Positions 7,464-17,030 of a DNA stretch of 64,000 bases are shown here, one piece after another. Below the pieces are notes generated by a model, which saw nothing but the letters and a program-made list of their open reading frames with translations, made no database searches and was not told where the DNA came from. The translations under genes and the position numbers were made by a program. Every line of letters starts with the position of its first letter. The stretch's first letter is position 1. This stretch comes from CAWKGC01 sp963849005 (GTDB lineage: Bacteria > Pseudomonadota > Gammaproteobacteria > Burkholderiales > Usitatibacteraceae), in assembly GCA_963849005.1 (NCBI GenBank), contig CAWKGC010000021.1, positions 1 to 64,000 of the forward strand. The letters run 5' to 3'.

Positions 7464-9269
7464 TTGCCTTCCCCCCGCCAGCAGCCCGTCCCCCTCACCG
7501 GTTCGCAGTCCATAGCCGAAGTCTTCGCGTCGCGCATCGCGCTTTCACCGGAAGCGATCGCTTACCGGGATTTCGACCCGCGCATGAAGGGCTGGAATTC
7601 GCACACTTGGCGCGCGATGGCGGCGCTCGTGGGCCGGGTACGCGGTGCCCTGGTGCGCGAGGGCCTCGGCCGAGGCGACCGCGCGGCGATCATGCTGAAG
7701 AACAGCAAGGAGTGGATCGCCTTCGACCAGGGCGCCTTCGCCGAAGGGCTGGTCACCGTCCCGCTGTTCGTCGACGACCGCCCGGACAACGTCGCCTATA
7801 TCCTCAACGACGCCGGCGTGAAGCTCCTTTTCGTCGAGGGCGAAGAGCACCTCAGGCGGCTGAAGCCCGTGGCGGGCCAGATCCCCGGCGTGAAGCGCAT
7901 CGTCACGGTGAGAGAGGTGGAAAAAGGCGAGGACCCGCGCGTGCAGGCGATGGCCGAATGGCTCGCCGACGAACCGGTGGCCACGCCGCCGGTGGCGGTC
8001 GAGGCGAAGTCGCTCGCCACCATCGTCTATACCTCGGGCACGACCGGCAGGCCGAAGGGCGTGATGCTCTCCCACGACAACATCCTGTCCAACGTGAAGT
8101 CGTGCCTTGGCGCCTACGACGTGTACACCGACGACGTTTTCCTTTCCTTCCTGCCGATGTCGCATATGTTCGAGCGCACCGTCGGGTACTACCTGACGAT
8201 GGTCACCGGCTCGACGGTGGCGATCGCGCGCTCGATCCCGCAGCTCTCCGAGGATTTCAAGAGCGTGCGCCCGACCATCATCGTCTCGGTGCCGCGCATC
8301 TTCGAGCGGCTGAACGCCGCGGTGCGAAACCAGTTGAAGGACGCGAGCCCCAGGAAGCGGCAGCTCTTCGAGTTCACGCACGGCGTGGGATGGCGTCTGT
8401 TCCTGTGGCGCCAGGGCCGCGGCGCATGGGACGCCACGTTCCTGCTCTGGCCGCTGCTGAAGGCGCTGGTCGCCAACAAGCTGCTCGCGCGCTTCGGCGG
8501 GCGCTTGCGGCTTTGCATCAGCGGCGGCGCGGCGCTCAACCCGCAGATCGCCCATACCTTCATCGGCCTGGGCCTGCCGATCTGCCAGGGCTACGGGCTG
8601 ACCGAGGCCTCCCCCGTGGTCTCGGTGAACCGGCTCGACCGCAACGACCCGGTGAGCATCGGCGCGGTGCTGCCCGGCATCGAGATCGCGTTCGGCGAGA
8701 ACGACGTGCTGCTGGTGAAGGGCCCGAACGTGATGATGGGCTACTGGAACAATCCCGAGGCCACGGCGAAAGCGATCGATGCGGCAGGCTGGCTTGACAC
8801 CGGCGACCAGGCGACGCACGTGGACGGGATCATCCACATCACCGGGCGCATCAAGGAGATCATCGTCCTGGGCAACGGCGAGAAGGTGCCGCCCACGGAC
8901 ATGGAACTCGCGATCCAGCTCGACCCGCTGGTGGAGCAGGTGATGATCGTCGGGGAAGGCATGCCCTTCCTCGGCGCGCTGGTGGTGCTGAACATGGACG
9001 AATGGTTCAAGGTCGCGCAGCTGAACGGCCTTGTCGCCGACCCCAACGGCGAGAACAGGGACCGCGCGGAAAAGCTGGTCGTCGCCCGCATCGCCGGGCA
9101 CGTGAAGGAATTTCCCGGCTACGCGCAGGTTCGCCGCGTGGCATTGTTCACCGAGGCCTGGACGGTGGACAACGGCATGCTCACGCCGACGCTCAAGCTC
9201 AAGCGCAACGTCATCCTCGAGCGTTCCAGGGACCGCATCGCCGTGATGTACCGCGGCCACGTCGAATAG
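7464..9269 (+). CDS. AMP-dependent acyl-CoA synthetase (long-chain fatty acid-CoA ligase)
   Basis: Adenylate-forming ligase of about 601 residues that activates fatty acids to acyl-CoA. The AMP/ATP-binding loop YTSGTTGRPKGVMLSH, the YGLTEASPVV motif and the C-terminal GWLDTGDQATHVDGIIHITG with GRIKEIIVLGNGEKVPP are all present, as in the FAA1/COG1022 long-chain branch. I place the start at TTG 7464 because AGGAG lies at 7452-7456, seven bases upstream; an in-frame TTG at 7389 would add an Arg-rich, unconserved stretch. No signal peptide or membrane segment is evident. It supplies substrate for the beta-oxidation enzymes on both sides. Confidence 0.87.
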   Translation: MPSPRQQPVPLTGSQSIAEVFASRIALSPEAIAYRDFDPRMKGWNSHTWRAMAALVGRVRGALVREGLGRGDRAAIMLKNSKEWIAFDQGAFAEGLVTVPLFVDDRPDNVAYILNDAGVKLLFVEGEEHLRRLKPVAGQIPGVKRIVTVREVEKGEDPRVQAMAEWLADEPVATPPVAVEAKSLATIVYTSGTTGRPKGVMLSHDNILSNVKSCLGAYDVYTDDVFLSFLPMSHMFERTVGYYLTMVTGSTVAIARSIPQLSEDFKSVRPTIIVSVPRIFERLNAAVRNQLKDASPRKRQLFEFTHGVGWRLFLWRQGRGAWDATFLLWPLLKALVANKLLARFGGRLRLCISGGAALNPQIAHTFIGLGLPICQGYGLTEASPVVSVNRLDRNDPVSIGAVLPGIEIAFGENDVLLVKGPNVMMGYWNNPEATAKAIDAAGWLDTGDQATHVDGIIHITGRIKEIIVLGNGEKVPPTDMELAIQLDPLVEQVMIVGEGMPFLGALVVLNMDEWFKVAQLNGLVADPNGENRDRAEKLVVARIAGHVKEFPGYAQVRRVALFTEAWTVDNGMLTPTLKLKRNVILERSRDRIAVMYRGHVE

Positions 9270-9307
9270 AAGTCGGTTAGACTCCCAACGCCCGCCCGGT
9301 CTCCCTC

Positions 9308-9712
9308 ATGACTCTCAAGCTCCCCGAGAATGAACAGCCGATGCTGCGCATCATCCCGATGCCGGCGGACACCAATGCCCACGGCACGATCTTCGGCGGG
9401 TGGGTGATGGCGCAGGTCGACCTTGCCGGCAGCGTCCCCGCGGTCGAGCGCGCGCAGGGGCCGGTGGTCACCGTCGCCGTGAACTCGTTCCGCTTCCGTG
9501 AGCCGGTCTTCGTCGGCGACCTCGTGAGTTTCTATGCGCGCGTGGTGAAGGTCGGTCACACATCGGTGACGGTGGACGTCGAGGTGTACGCGCAACGCGG
9601 CCGCGACGGGCGCGGCGAGGCGGTGAAGGTCACCGAGGCCCAGCTCACCTACGTGGCGATCGACCAGGATCGCAAGCCCCGTCCTGTTCCCGGTGGCATG
9701 GTCGAGGCCTGA
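9308..9712 (+). CDS. yciA: Acyl-CoA thioesterase, YciA-type hotdog
   Basis: Short hotdog thioesterase of 134 residues that hydrolyses acyl-CoAs. The signature HGTIFGGWVMAQVDLAG is the family active-site strand and helix, with the aspartate in QVDLAG corresponding to the catalytic acid. The segment VNSFRFREPVFVGDLVSFYA is also typical of YciA. Length matches the family (about 130-140). It lies 38 bases after the acyl-CoA ligase and 46 bases before the second multifunctional enzyme, so it is most likely part of the same transcription unit, where it would recycle CoA or relieve acyl-CoA excess. Confidence 0.87.
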   Translation: MTLKLPENEQPMLRIIPMPADTNAHGTIFGGWVMAQVDLAGSVPAVERAQGPVVTVAVNSFRFREPVFVGDLVSFYARVVKVGHTSVTVDVEVYAQRGRDGRGEAVKVTEAQLTYVAIDQDRKPRPVPGGMVEA

Positions 9713-9758
9713 CTATCAGGCAAAACGCTTTCCCTGAGTCTTTCGCGAGGTATTCGCC

Positions 9759-12125
9759 TTGGCCAACCTGCTGATAAGAAAAGCCGCGGTGCTGGGCGCG
9801 GGGGTGATGGGCGCGCAGATCGCGGCGCACCTTGCCAACGCGGGCGTGCAACCGATCCTCTTCGAGCTGGCCGCCGACGGCAAGGACAAGAACGCCGGCG
9901 TGAAGAAGGCGATCGAGGGACTCACGAAGCTGAACCCACCGCCGCTGGCAACGGCCGCGGTGCTCGCGAAGATCCAGCCCGCCAATTACGACGAGCATCT
10001 CGCGTGGCTCGCGGAATGCGACCTCGTGATCGAGGCGATCAGCGAGCGCATGGACTGGAAGAAGGCGCTCTACGAAAAGGTCGCCCCGCACCTGGCGCCG
10101 AATGCGATCTTCGCCTCCAACACCTCGGGCCTGTCGGTCACGGAACTTTCGCAGGTGATGCCCGAGGCCCTGCGCCACCGCTTCTGCGGCATCCACTTCT
10201 TCAACCCGCCACGCTACATGCGGCTGGTCGAGGTCATTCCCGCCGCGGCGACCGACGCGAAGATCCTCGACGACCTCGAGACCTTCCTCACCACCACGCT
10301 CGGAAAGAGCGTGATCCGCGCAAGGGACACGCCCAACTTCATCGCCAACCGCGTCGGCGGCTTCTCGATGCTGGCGACGATGCACCACACCGCCGCGTTC
10401 AAGCTCGGCTTCGACGAGGTCGATGCGCTCACGGGGCCCGCGATCGGGCGCGGCAAGAGCGCGACCTACCGCACCGCCGACATGGTCGGACTCGACACGC
10501 TCGCGCACGTGACCCGGACGCTCACGGATTCGCTGCCGGACGACCCGTGGCATGCGTACTACAGGACGCCGGAATGGATGCAGGCACTCATCGCCAAGGG
10601 CGCGCTGGGCAACAAGGCCGGGGGCGGCATCTACCTCAGGAAGGGCAAGGACATCCTCGTCCTCGACCCGGCGAAGCAGGACTATCGCGCACAGGCGGCG
10701 GCGATCGCGGATGAAGTGCAGGCAATCCTGAAGATCCGCAACCCTGCGGAGCAGTTCGCCAGGCTGCGCGCGTCATCGCATCCGCAGGCGCAGTTCCTCT
10801 GGGCGATGTTCCGCGACGTATTCCACTACTGTGCAGTGCTGCTGGGCGACATCGCGGACAACGCGCGCGACCTCGACCTCGCGATGCGCTGGGGATACGG
10901 CTGGAAGACCGGGCCTTTCGAGACGTGGCAGGCCGCCGGATGGCAGCAGGTTGCGGGCTGGATCGCCGAGGACATCGCCGCGGGCAAGGCGTTGGCGAAG
11001 GTGCCGTTGCCGGCGTGGGTCACCGACGGCCGCACCGGCGTGCATGCGCCGGAAGGGTCGTACTCCGCCGAATCCGGGAAAGTGGTCGGGCGTTCTTCGC
11101 TTCCCGTCTATGCGCGCCAATTGTTTCCCGAGACCGTGCTGGGCGAGAAGCCTGCCGCGCGCGGCATCACCGTGTTCGAGGATGAAGGCGTGCGGATGTG
11201 GCACCAGGGCGATCGCATCGCCATCGTCTCCTTCAAGAGCAAGATGCATTCGCTCGGCCTCGAGGTGCTGCGAGGCCTGAACAAGGCGCTCGACATCGCG
11301 GAACGCGACTTCGATGCGCTGGTGATCTGGCATGAGGCGCCCTTCGCGGTCGGCGCCGACCTCAAGGCCGCGCTGGAGGCACTGAAGGCCGGCGAGTTCG
11401 AATCCTTCGAGGCCATGGTCGCGCTCTTCCAGCAGACCTCGATGCGGCTCAAGCACAGCCTCATCCCGACGGTGGCCGCCGTTGAAGGCATGGCGCTCGG
11501 GGGCGGCTGCGAGTTCGTCATGCACGCGGCCCGCGCCGTGGTCGCGCTGGAGAGCTACATCGGCTTGGTCGAGGCAGGCGTGGGACTGCTGCCAGCGGGC
11601 GCCGGCCTCAAGGAATTCGCCATCCGCAGCGCCGCCTGGGCGAAGGGCGGCGACCTGTTCCCGGAACTCTCGCGCGTGTTCAGGCAGGTCGCGATGGGCG
11701 AGGTCTCGAAGAGCGCAGAGAACGCCCGCGAGATGGGCTATCTCAAGCCGGGCGACGTGGTGATCTTCCATCCCGGCGAACTGCTTTATGTCGCCAGGCA
11801 GCAGGCGCGCGCGATGGCCGAGTCCCGCTACCGCCCGCCGCTGGCAATGAACCAGATTCCCGTCGCCGGATACACCGGCATCGCAACCCTGAAGATGATG
11901 TTGATCAACATGAAAGAGGGCGGCTTCATTTCCGACCACGACTACGACATCTCGTGCCGCATTGCAGAGATCCTTTGCGGCGGCAATGTCGAGCCCGGCA
12001 GCCTCGTCGACGAGAAATGGCTGCTCGACCTCGAACGGCGCCACTTCGTCGAACTCGCGAAGACGGAGAAGACCCAGGCGCGGATCGAGCACATGCTGAT
12101 GACCGGCAAGCCCCTTCGGAACTAG
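9759..12125 (+). CDS. fadN: 3-hydroxyacyl-CoA dehydrogenase/enoyl-CoA hydratase (FadN-like, dehydrogenase first)
   Basis: Beta-oxidation fusion of 788 residues with the reverse domain order of the enzyme at 3321. The NAD-binding dehydrogenase is N-terminal (AAVLGAGVMGAQIAAHLANA at residues 8-27, HFFNPPRYMRLVEVIP near 147), and the crotonase domain is C-terminal (AVGADLKAAL near 530, GGGCEFVMHAARAV near 580). This order and length match the FadN family known from Bacillus and many proteobacteria. The start is TTG 9759 with GAGG at 9747-9750 at ideal spacing. The thiolase follows after 14 bases, giving a FadN-FadA pair. No frame problem is seen. Confidence 0.87.
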   Translation: MANLLIRKAAVLGAGVMGAQIAAHLANAGVQPILFELAADGKDKNAGVKKAIEGLTKLNPPPLATAAVLAKIQPANYDEHLAWLAECDLVIEAISERMDWKKALYEKVAPHLAPNAIFASNTSGLSVTELSQVMPEALRHRFCGIHFFNPPRYMRLVEVIPAAATDAKILDDLETFLTTTLGKSVIRARDTPNFIANRVGGFSMLATMHHTAAFKLGFDEVDALTGPAIGRGKSATYRTADMVGLDTLAHVTRTLTDSLPDDPWHAYYRTPEWMQALIAKGALGNKAGGGIYLRKGKDILVLDPAKQDYRAQAAAIADEVQAILKIRNPAEQFARLRASSHPQAQFLWAMFRDVFHYCAVLLGDIADNARDLDLAMRWGYGWKTGPFETWQAAGWQQVAGWIAEDIAAGKALAKVPLPAWVTDGRTGVHAPEGSYSAESGKVVGRSSLPVYARQLFPETVLGEKPAARGITVFEDEGVRMWHQGDRIAIVSFKSKMHSLGLEVLRGLNKALDIAERDFDALVIWHEAPFAVGADLKAALEALKAGEFESFEAMVALFQQTSMRLKHSLIPTVAAVEGMALGGGCEFVMHAARAVVALESYIGLVEAGVGLLPAGAGLKEFAIRSAAWAKGGDLFPELSRVFRQVAMGEVSKSAENAREMGYLKPGDVVIFHPGELLYVARQQARAMAESRYRPPLAMNQIPVAGYTGIATLKMMLINMKEGGFISDHDYDISCRIAEILCGGNVEPGSLVDEKWLLDLERRHFVELAKTEKTQARIEHMLMTGKPLRN

Positions 12126-12139
12126 CCCGGGAGACCACC

Positions 12140-13342
12140 ATGAGCAAGCAAGCGCAAGACGCGTACGTCGTCGCCGCCGTGCGGACCCCGGTAGGCAAGG
12201 CCCCGCGCGGGATGTTCCGCAACGTGCGTCCCGACGACATGCTCGCGCACGTGTTGAAGGGCGCGATCGCGCAGGTGCCCGGCCTCGACCCGCGCGACAT
12301 CGCCGACGTGATCGTCGGCTGTGCGATGCCGGAAGCGGAGCAGGGCATGAACGTCGCGCGCATCGGCGTGCTGCTGGCGGGATTCCCCGACAGCGTGCCG
12401 GCGATGACCATCAACCGCTTCTGCTCCTCGGGCGTGCAGGCGATCGCGCTCGCCGCCGACCGCATCCGCACGGGCGATGACGACGTGGTGATCGCGGCCG
12501 GCACCGAGTCGATGTCGATGGTGCCGATGATGGGCAACAAGATCGCGCTGAACATCGCGGTGTTCGCGCATGACGAGAACATCGGCATCGCCTACGGCAT
12601 GGGGATCACCGCCGAGAACGTCGCGAAACAATGGAAGGTGACGCGCGAGGAACAGGACGCCTTTGCCGTCGCGAGCCACCGGAAGGCCGCGGCCGCGATC
12701 GCCTCGGGGCTGTTCGCAAGCGAGATCCTTCCCTACACCGTCCACGCTGCGCGTCCCGACCTGGCGCGGGGAACGATCGCGGAGAGCGAACGCGTGGCGA
12801 GGAACGACGAAGGCCCCCGCCCCGAGACCACGATCGAGGCGCTGGCCAAGCTGCGCGCGGTGTTCGCCGCGCGCGGTTCGGTGACCGCCGGCAACAGCTC
12901 GCAGATGTCGGATGGCGCGGGCGCGGTGATCCTGATGAGCGAGAGCGCCATGAAGCGGTACGGCCTCGCGCCGCTGGCGCGCTTCGTCTCCTTTGCCGTG
13001 GCCGGCGTGCCGCCCGGGATCATGGGCATCGGGCCGATCAAGGCTATCCCGAAGGTTCTCAAGCAGGCCGGCATCAGGCAGCAGGACCTCGACTGGATCG
13101 AATTGAACGAGGCTTTTGCAGCGCAGGCGCTCGCCGTCATCAAGGACCTCGGCCTCGACCCCGCGAAAGTGAACCCGCAGGGCGGGGCGATCGCTCTCGG
13201 GCACCCGCTCGGTGCCACCGGCACGGTCCGCGCGGCGACGCTGCTGCACGGCATGCGCCGCAACAAGCAGAAGTACGGGATGGTGACGATGTGCATCGGC
13301 ACGGGCATGGGCGCGGCCGGCATATTCGAAGCCTTGGCCTGA
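12140..13342 (+). CDS. fadA: Acetyl-CoA C-acyltransferase (thiolase, FadA-like)
   Basis: Thiolase of 400 residues. The acyl-accepting cysteine is C95 in NRFCSSGVQAIALA. NEAFAAQALAVI, GGAIALGHPLGATGT with the catalytic histidine, and the C-terminal cysteine in CIGTGMGAAG complete the active site. The start ATG at 12140 follows GGGAGA at about 12129-12134. It lies 14 bases behind the FadN-like enzyme, the usual partner for this thiolase class. It differs clearly from the thiolase at 1945, so the two are distinct members, not a recent duplication. Confidence 0.88.
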   Translation: MSKQAQDAYVVAAVRTPVGKAPRGMFRNVRPDDMLAHVLKGAIAQVPGLDPRDIADVIVGCAMPEAEQGMNVARIGVLLAGFPDSVPAMTINRFCSSGVQAIALAADRIRTGDDDVVIAAGTESMSMVPMMGNKIALNIAVFAHDENIGIAYGMGITAENVAKQWKVTREEQDAFAVASHRKAAAAIASGLFASEILPYTVHAARPDLARGTIAESERVARNDEGPRPETTIEALAKLRAVFAARGSVTAGNSSQMSDGAGAVILMSESAMKRYGLAPLARFVSFAVAGVPPGIMGIGPIKAIPKVLKQAGIRQQDLDWIELNEAFAAQALAVIKDLGLDPAKVNPQGGAIALGHPLGATGTVRAATLLHGMRRNKQKYGMVTMCIGTGMGAAGIFEALA

Positions 13343-13418
13343 ACTGCAGGCGGCCTGGAAGGCGCGCACGGTTTTCGCTGCAGCGCAGCATGAAAACCAC
13401 CGCGTTTCTCCTCTTGTC

Positions 13419-13449
13419 TTGTTGCATTTCCGAGTCAAAGTCGCAACAA
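13419..13449. promoter_or_regulatory. Inverted repeat in the promoter region of the DUF1302 cluster
   Basis: The 186-base gap before the DUF1302 gene holds a perfect 7-base inverted repeat, TTGTTGC at 13419-13425 and GCAACAA at 13443-13449, with centres 24 bases apart (about two helical turns). An AT-rich stretch GTATAAAAAT follows at 13479-13488 and could be a -10 region, though no matching -35 is clear. The arrangement suits an operator, but no regulator is identified. Similar half-sites occur at 59820-59834. Confidence 0.3.
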
Positions 13450-13528
13450 TGGTCTCCGGCATCGCCGTCAGGCGAAAAGTATAAAAATTCCAGCTGCTTA
13501 CAAACACAAACTCAGGAGTGGGCCACTC

Positions 13529-15475
13529 ATGATCTCGCGCGGAAAATCATTCTCCTTGATGCTCAAGTCGCTCGCGTTCGTCGCGCTGTGCGGCCTGGGC
13601 GGCACTGCCCAGGCGATCCAGTTCAACTGGGAAGACATGATCACGGGCTCTGTCGACACGACGCTCTCCTACGGCGTCGCGGTTCGTGCCAGCAAGCGCG
13701 ACATCAACCTGGTCGGCATCGCCAACGGCGGCAATTCGCGTTCGGTGAACGATGACGACGGCAACCTCAACTACAACAACGGCGAGTTGTACTCGAACCT
13801 CGTCAAGGCTTCGATGGACATCGAGGCCAAGTGGAAGAACTGGGGCATTTTCCTGCGCGGCTACGGGTTCTACGACTTCGTCAACGCAAGGGACGGCAAG
13901 CTCGGTCCCGAAGGCACCAAGGACATCGGCAGGAACTGGGTCGGCCTCGACGGATTCATCAGCGCCTCCTTCGAGCCGATGGACAAGAACCTGCGCCTGC
14001 GCTTCGGCCGCCAGAACATCAGCTGGGGCGAAAGCCTCTTCATCGCAGGCGGCATCAACGTCATCAGCCCGGTCGACGTCGCCAAGCTGCGCGTCCCGGG
14101 CACGGAGTTGAAGGAAGCCCTGCTCGTGACGACGGCCCTGTGGGGCAGCCAGGAGCTCACCGCGGGCGTCTCGGTCGAGGGTTTCTACCTCACGAATTTC
14201 AACAAGAACAAGATCGACCCGCGCGGCTCGTATTTCTCCAGCAACGACATCATTTCCGACGACGGCAACCAGGCGATCATCAGCTTCGGCCGCCGCCAGG
14301 ACCAGCACTTCCCGCTGTCCAACCCGATTCCCCCGACAACCCCGGGTGTCGGCGCCATCGCTGCCGCGTTGTACGGGCCGTTCAATCCGGCCGCCTCGAT
14401 CTACCTGCAGCGCACGAGCGACCAGGACCCGAGCGATAGCGGCCAGTACGGCGTGGCGTTCCGCTACCTCGCCAAGGAATTGGACAACACCGAGTTCGGC
14501 TTCTACTTCTTGAACTACCACAGCAGGAGCCCGTTCATCAGCGGCGTCCGCGGCCGAGGCGTCGGGGGAACCCCGGCGACTTCGATTCTCACTTGCGGGT
14601 CCGCCCCGCCCGCCAGCTGCCCGCTCAACGCCGTCAACAACGGCACGGCGACGTACAACTCGGTCTTTCCGGAAGACATCAGGCTCTACGGCATCAGCTT
14701 CAATACCCCGGGACCGTACGGCATCGCCTTCCAGGGCGAGTATTCGTATCGCCCGAACCTGCCCGTCCAGTATGCGTCGGCGGACGTGATCATGGCGGCC
14801 CTCGGCCTGCCCAACCTGCTTACGGGCTACACGCAGGTTCCGGGTGCGCCCACCGGCACGACGGCGGCCGCGCTGGTGCCGGCCGGCACGGTCATCAAAG
14901 GCTACCAAAGCCTGAAGTCGAGCCAGTTCCAGATGGCGGGCACGAAGTCTTTCCCGAACGTCCTGAGCGCGGAGAATCTCGTGCTGCTGGGCGAGGTCGG
15001 CATGAACTATTTCCACGGCCTGCCTACCGACGTGAAGTTCAACGGGCCGGGAGCCGGCCTTCCGACCACGACTTTCGGGGCGGTGGTTGTAGGGATCGGC
15101 CCCGGTTCGGTCCAGACCAACGGGTTCGTCACCAATTTCTCCTGGGGCTACCGGCTGGCAGGGCGGCTCGAGTACGCCAACGCGCTTTTCAGCGGCAACA
15201 TCGCGCCGCGCGTGGCCTGGGCACAGGACGTGACCGGCGTCGGGCCCAACTTCAACCAGGGCGTGAAGTCGTATACGCTCGGAGTGACCTGGGACTACCA
15301 GCGGAAATGGTTGGTGGACCTCCAGTACAGCGGCTTCTACGGCGGCCGCACTTATTGCGGCATCGACACGCCTGCCGCGGCCGTCCCCGCGGGCCAGTCG
15401 GCAAGCTATTGCACCGACGCCAACCCGCTCAAGGACCGCGATTTCTATTCGGTCAGCGTGAGCTACTCGTTCTGA
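13529..15475 (+). CDS. DUF1302 family outer-membrane protein (predicted beta-barrel)
   Basis: Exported protein of 648 residues. A signal peptide is evident (MISRGKSF, then a hydrophobic stretch ending GGTAQA around residue 31). The mature part is rich in alternating aromatic and polar residues (TGSVDTTLSYGVAV, LRFGRQNISWGE, VGLDGFISASFEP) and ends SVSVSYSF, with the terminal phenylalanine typical of outer-membrane barrels. This is the DUF1302 pattern. AGGAG at 13514-13518 supports the ATG at 13529. It leads a four-gene cluster with DUF1329, YCF48-like and MMPL proteins, an association seen in other proteobacteria that handle hydrophobic substrates. A role as an outer-membrane channel or receptor is inference. 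Confidence 0.85.
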   Translation: MISRGKSFSLMLKSLAFVALCGLGGTAQAIQFNWEDMITGSVDTTLSYGVAVRASKRDINLVGIANGGNSRSVNDDDGNLNYNNGELYSNLVKASMDIEAKWKNWGIFLRGYGFYDFVNARDGKLGPEGTKDIGRNWVGLDGFISASFEPMDKNLRLRFGRQNISWGESLFIAGGINVISPVDVAKLRVPGTELKEALLVTTALWGSQELTAGVSVEGFYLTNFNKNKIDPRGSYFSSNDIISDDGNQAIISFGRRQDQHFPLSNPIPPTTPGVGAIAAALYGPFNPAASIYLQRTSDQDPSDSGQYGVAFRYLAKELDNTEFGFYFLNYHSRSPFISGVRGRGVGGTPATSILTCGSAPPASCPLNAVNNGTATYNSVFPEDIRLYGISFNTPGPYGIAFQGEYSYRPNLPVQYASADVIMAALGLPNLLTGYTQVPGAPTGTTAAALVPAGTVIKGYQSLKSSQFQMAGTKSFPNVLSAENLVLLGEVGMNYFHGLPTDVKFNGPGAGLPTTTFGAVVVGIGPGSVQTNGFVTNFSWGYRLAGRLEYANALFSGNIAPRVAWAQDVTGVGPNFNQGVKSYTLGVTWDYQRKWLVDLQYSGFYGGRTYCGIDTPAAAVPAGQSASYCTDANPLKDRDFYSVSVSYSF

Positions 15476-15552
15476 TGCCTTCCGCGGGGCGCCTTGCCGG
15501 CGCCCCGTCCCGATTCGCGCAGTCAACTACAAAGTCATTTAGGAGGAAGTCC

Positions 15553-16923
15553 ATGTTCAACGTGAATCTCCAGCGCTCGGCCCTTGCGGTGGCGGCACTG
15601 CTTGCCGCGGCGCCCGCGCTCGCCGAAATGAGCGCAGCGGACCTTGCCAAGCTCGGCACCACACTCACCCCACTCGGCGCGGAAAAGGCGGGCAATGCCG
15701 CCGGCACGATCCCGGCGTGGGATGGCGGCATCATGAAGGTCCCGTCAAACGTCACCTTCACGCCCCCCGGCCACTATCCCAACCCGTTCCCGGACGACAA
15801 GCCGCTCTTCACCATCACCGGCGCGGACATGGACAAGCACAAGGACAAGCTCACGCCCGGGCAGATGGCGATGCTGAAGAAGTACCCGGGCTACAAGATG
15901 GTCGTGTACCAGACGCGCCGCACGGCCGCTTTCCCGCAATGCCATTACGCCGAGACCAAGGAATGCGCGGCGAAGTCGAAGCTTGCCCCCGGCGGCAACG
16001 GCGTGATCGGCTGCACCGGCGGCATCCCGTTCCCGATCCCGAAGGACGGCACCGAAGCGATCTGGAATGCACTGCTGCGCTACAAGGGCGACACGTTCGC
16101 GCAGAACTGGGCGCAGGCGGCCCTTACCGCCAGCGGCGACTATGCGCTGGTGAAGTTCGAGTACGAGTACGACATGCAGTACGGCAACTGTCCCAAGCCG
16201 AATTCCGAGCGCGAGCCCAACAAGGCGCTGTTCTTCCTGCAAACCACGACCGCGCCGGCCCGCCTCGCCGGGCAGATCCTGCTGGTGCATGAGCCCGTGG
16301 ACCAGGTCAAGGAGCCGCGTTCGGCCTGGACCTACAACCCCGGACAGCGCCGTGTTCGCCTGGCGCCCAACGTCGCCTACGACAACCCGGGCACGGCGGC
16401 CGACGGCCTGCGCACCAACGACGACTTCGGCCTGTTCAGCGGCGCCACCGACCGCTATGACTGGAAACTGGTCGGGAAGAAGGAGATGTACGTCCCGTAC
16501 AACTCCTACCGCCTGACGGACACGAAGCTCAAGTACGCGGACCTCCTGAAGCCCGGTCACCTGAACCAGGACCTCGCCCGCTATGAGTTGCACCGCGTCT
16601 GGGTGGTCGATGCGACCTTGAAGGCCGGCACCAGCCACATCTACGCCAGGCGGGTGTTCTATATCGACGAGGACAGCTGGGCGATTGTCGCGACCGACAA
16701 GTACGACGGCCGCGGCGACCTCTGGCGTTTCGCGGAGTTCCATAACGAGAACTGGTACAACGTCCCGATGTGGTTCGGCACCGTGGAAGTCCACAACGAC
16801 CTGCAGTCGGGCCGGTACATCGCGATGGGGCTGAGGAACGAGGAAACCATCATCTACAAGCCGATCAAGCGCACGGCAGCGGACTACACGCCGGCGAACC
16901 TGAGGGGCGTCGGCACGCGCTGA
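15553..16923 (+). CDS. DUF1329 family periplasmic/outer-membrane protein
   Basis: Exported protein of 456 residues in the DUF1329 family. The signal peptide reads MFNVNLQRSALAVAALLAAA and ends in PALAEM near residue 26. The mature protein begins with the family pattern LAKLGTTLTPLGAEKAGNA and GTIPAWDGG. Other conserved pieces are NPFPDDKPLFTITGADMDKH and RVWVVDATLK, ending YTPANLRGVGTR. AGGAGG at 15541-15546 lies six bases before the ATG. The family has no settled biochemical function; its constant company with DUF1302 and MMPL proteins suggests a carrier in the periplasm or at the outer membrane. That role is inferred. Confidence 0.85.
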   Translation: MFNVNLQRSALAVAALLAAAPALAEMSAADLAKLGTTLTPLGAEKAGNAAGTIPAWDGGIMKVPSNVTFTPPGHYPNPFPDDKPLFTITGADMDKHKDKLTPGQMAMLKKYPGYKMVVYQTRRTAAFPQCHYAETKECAAKSKLAPGGNGVIGCTGGIPFPIPKDGTEAIWNALLRYKGDTFAQNWAQAALTASGDYALVKFEYEYDMQYGNCPKPNSEREPNKALFFLQTTTAPARLAGQILLVHEPVDQVKEPRSAWTYNPGQRRVRLAPNVAYDNPGTAADGLRTNDDFGLFSGATDRYDWKLVGKKEMYVPYNSYRLTDTKLKYADLLKPGHLNQDLARYELHRVWVVDATLKAGTSHIYARRVFYIDEDSWAIVATDKYDGRGDLWRFAEFHNENWYNVPMWFGTVEVHNDLQSGRYIAMGLRNEETIIYKPIKRTAADYTPANLRGVGTR

Positions 16924-16940
16924 ACGCCCGGGAACCGGCC

Positions 16941-16984
16941 ACTGGGGACATCGCCCGCGATTCTTGCGCAGCCTTGTCCCCAGT
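16941..16984. other. Perfect 10-base inverted repeat between DUF1329 and YCF48 genes
   Basis: ACTGGGGACA at 16941-16950 pairs exactly with TGTCCCCAGT at 16975-16984 across a 24-base loop. A short T-rich stretch (TGTTTCTT) follows. It lies 17 bases after the DUF1329 stop. It could be a weak or partial terminator, or an mRNA-stability hairpin that lowers expression of the two downstream genes. Confidence 0.35.
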
Positions 16985-17030
16985 TGTTTCTTCAGCTGCC
17001 GACAGAAGCAGCGCACACCATGGAGAATGC

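Noticed and set aside
13479..13488. GTATAAAAAT as a firm -10 of the DUF1302 promoter
   Set aside because: No acceptable -35 at 16-18 bases, so only mentioned as a possibility.
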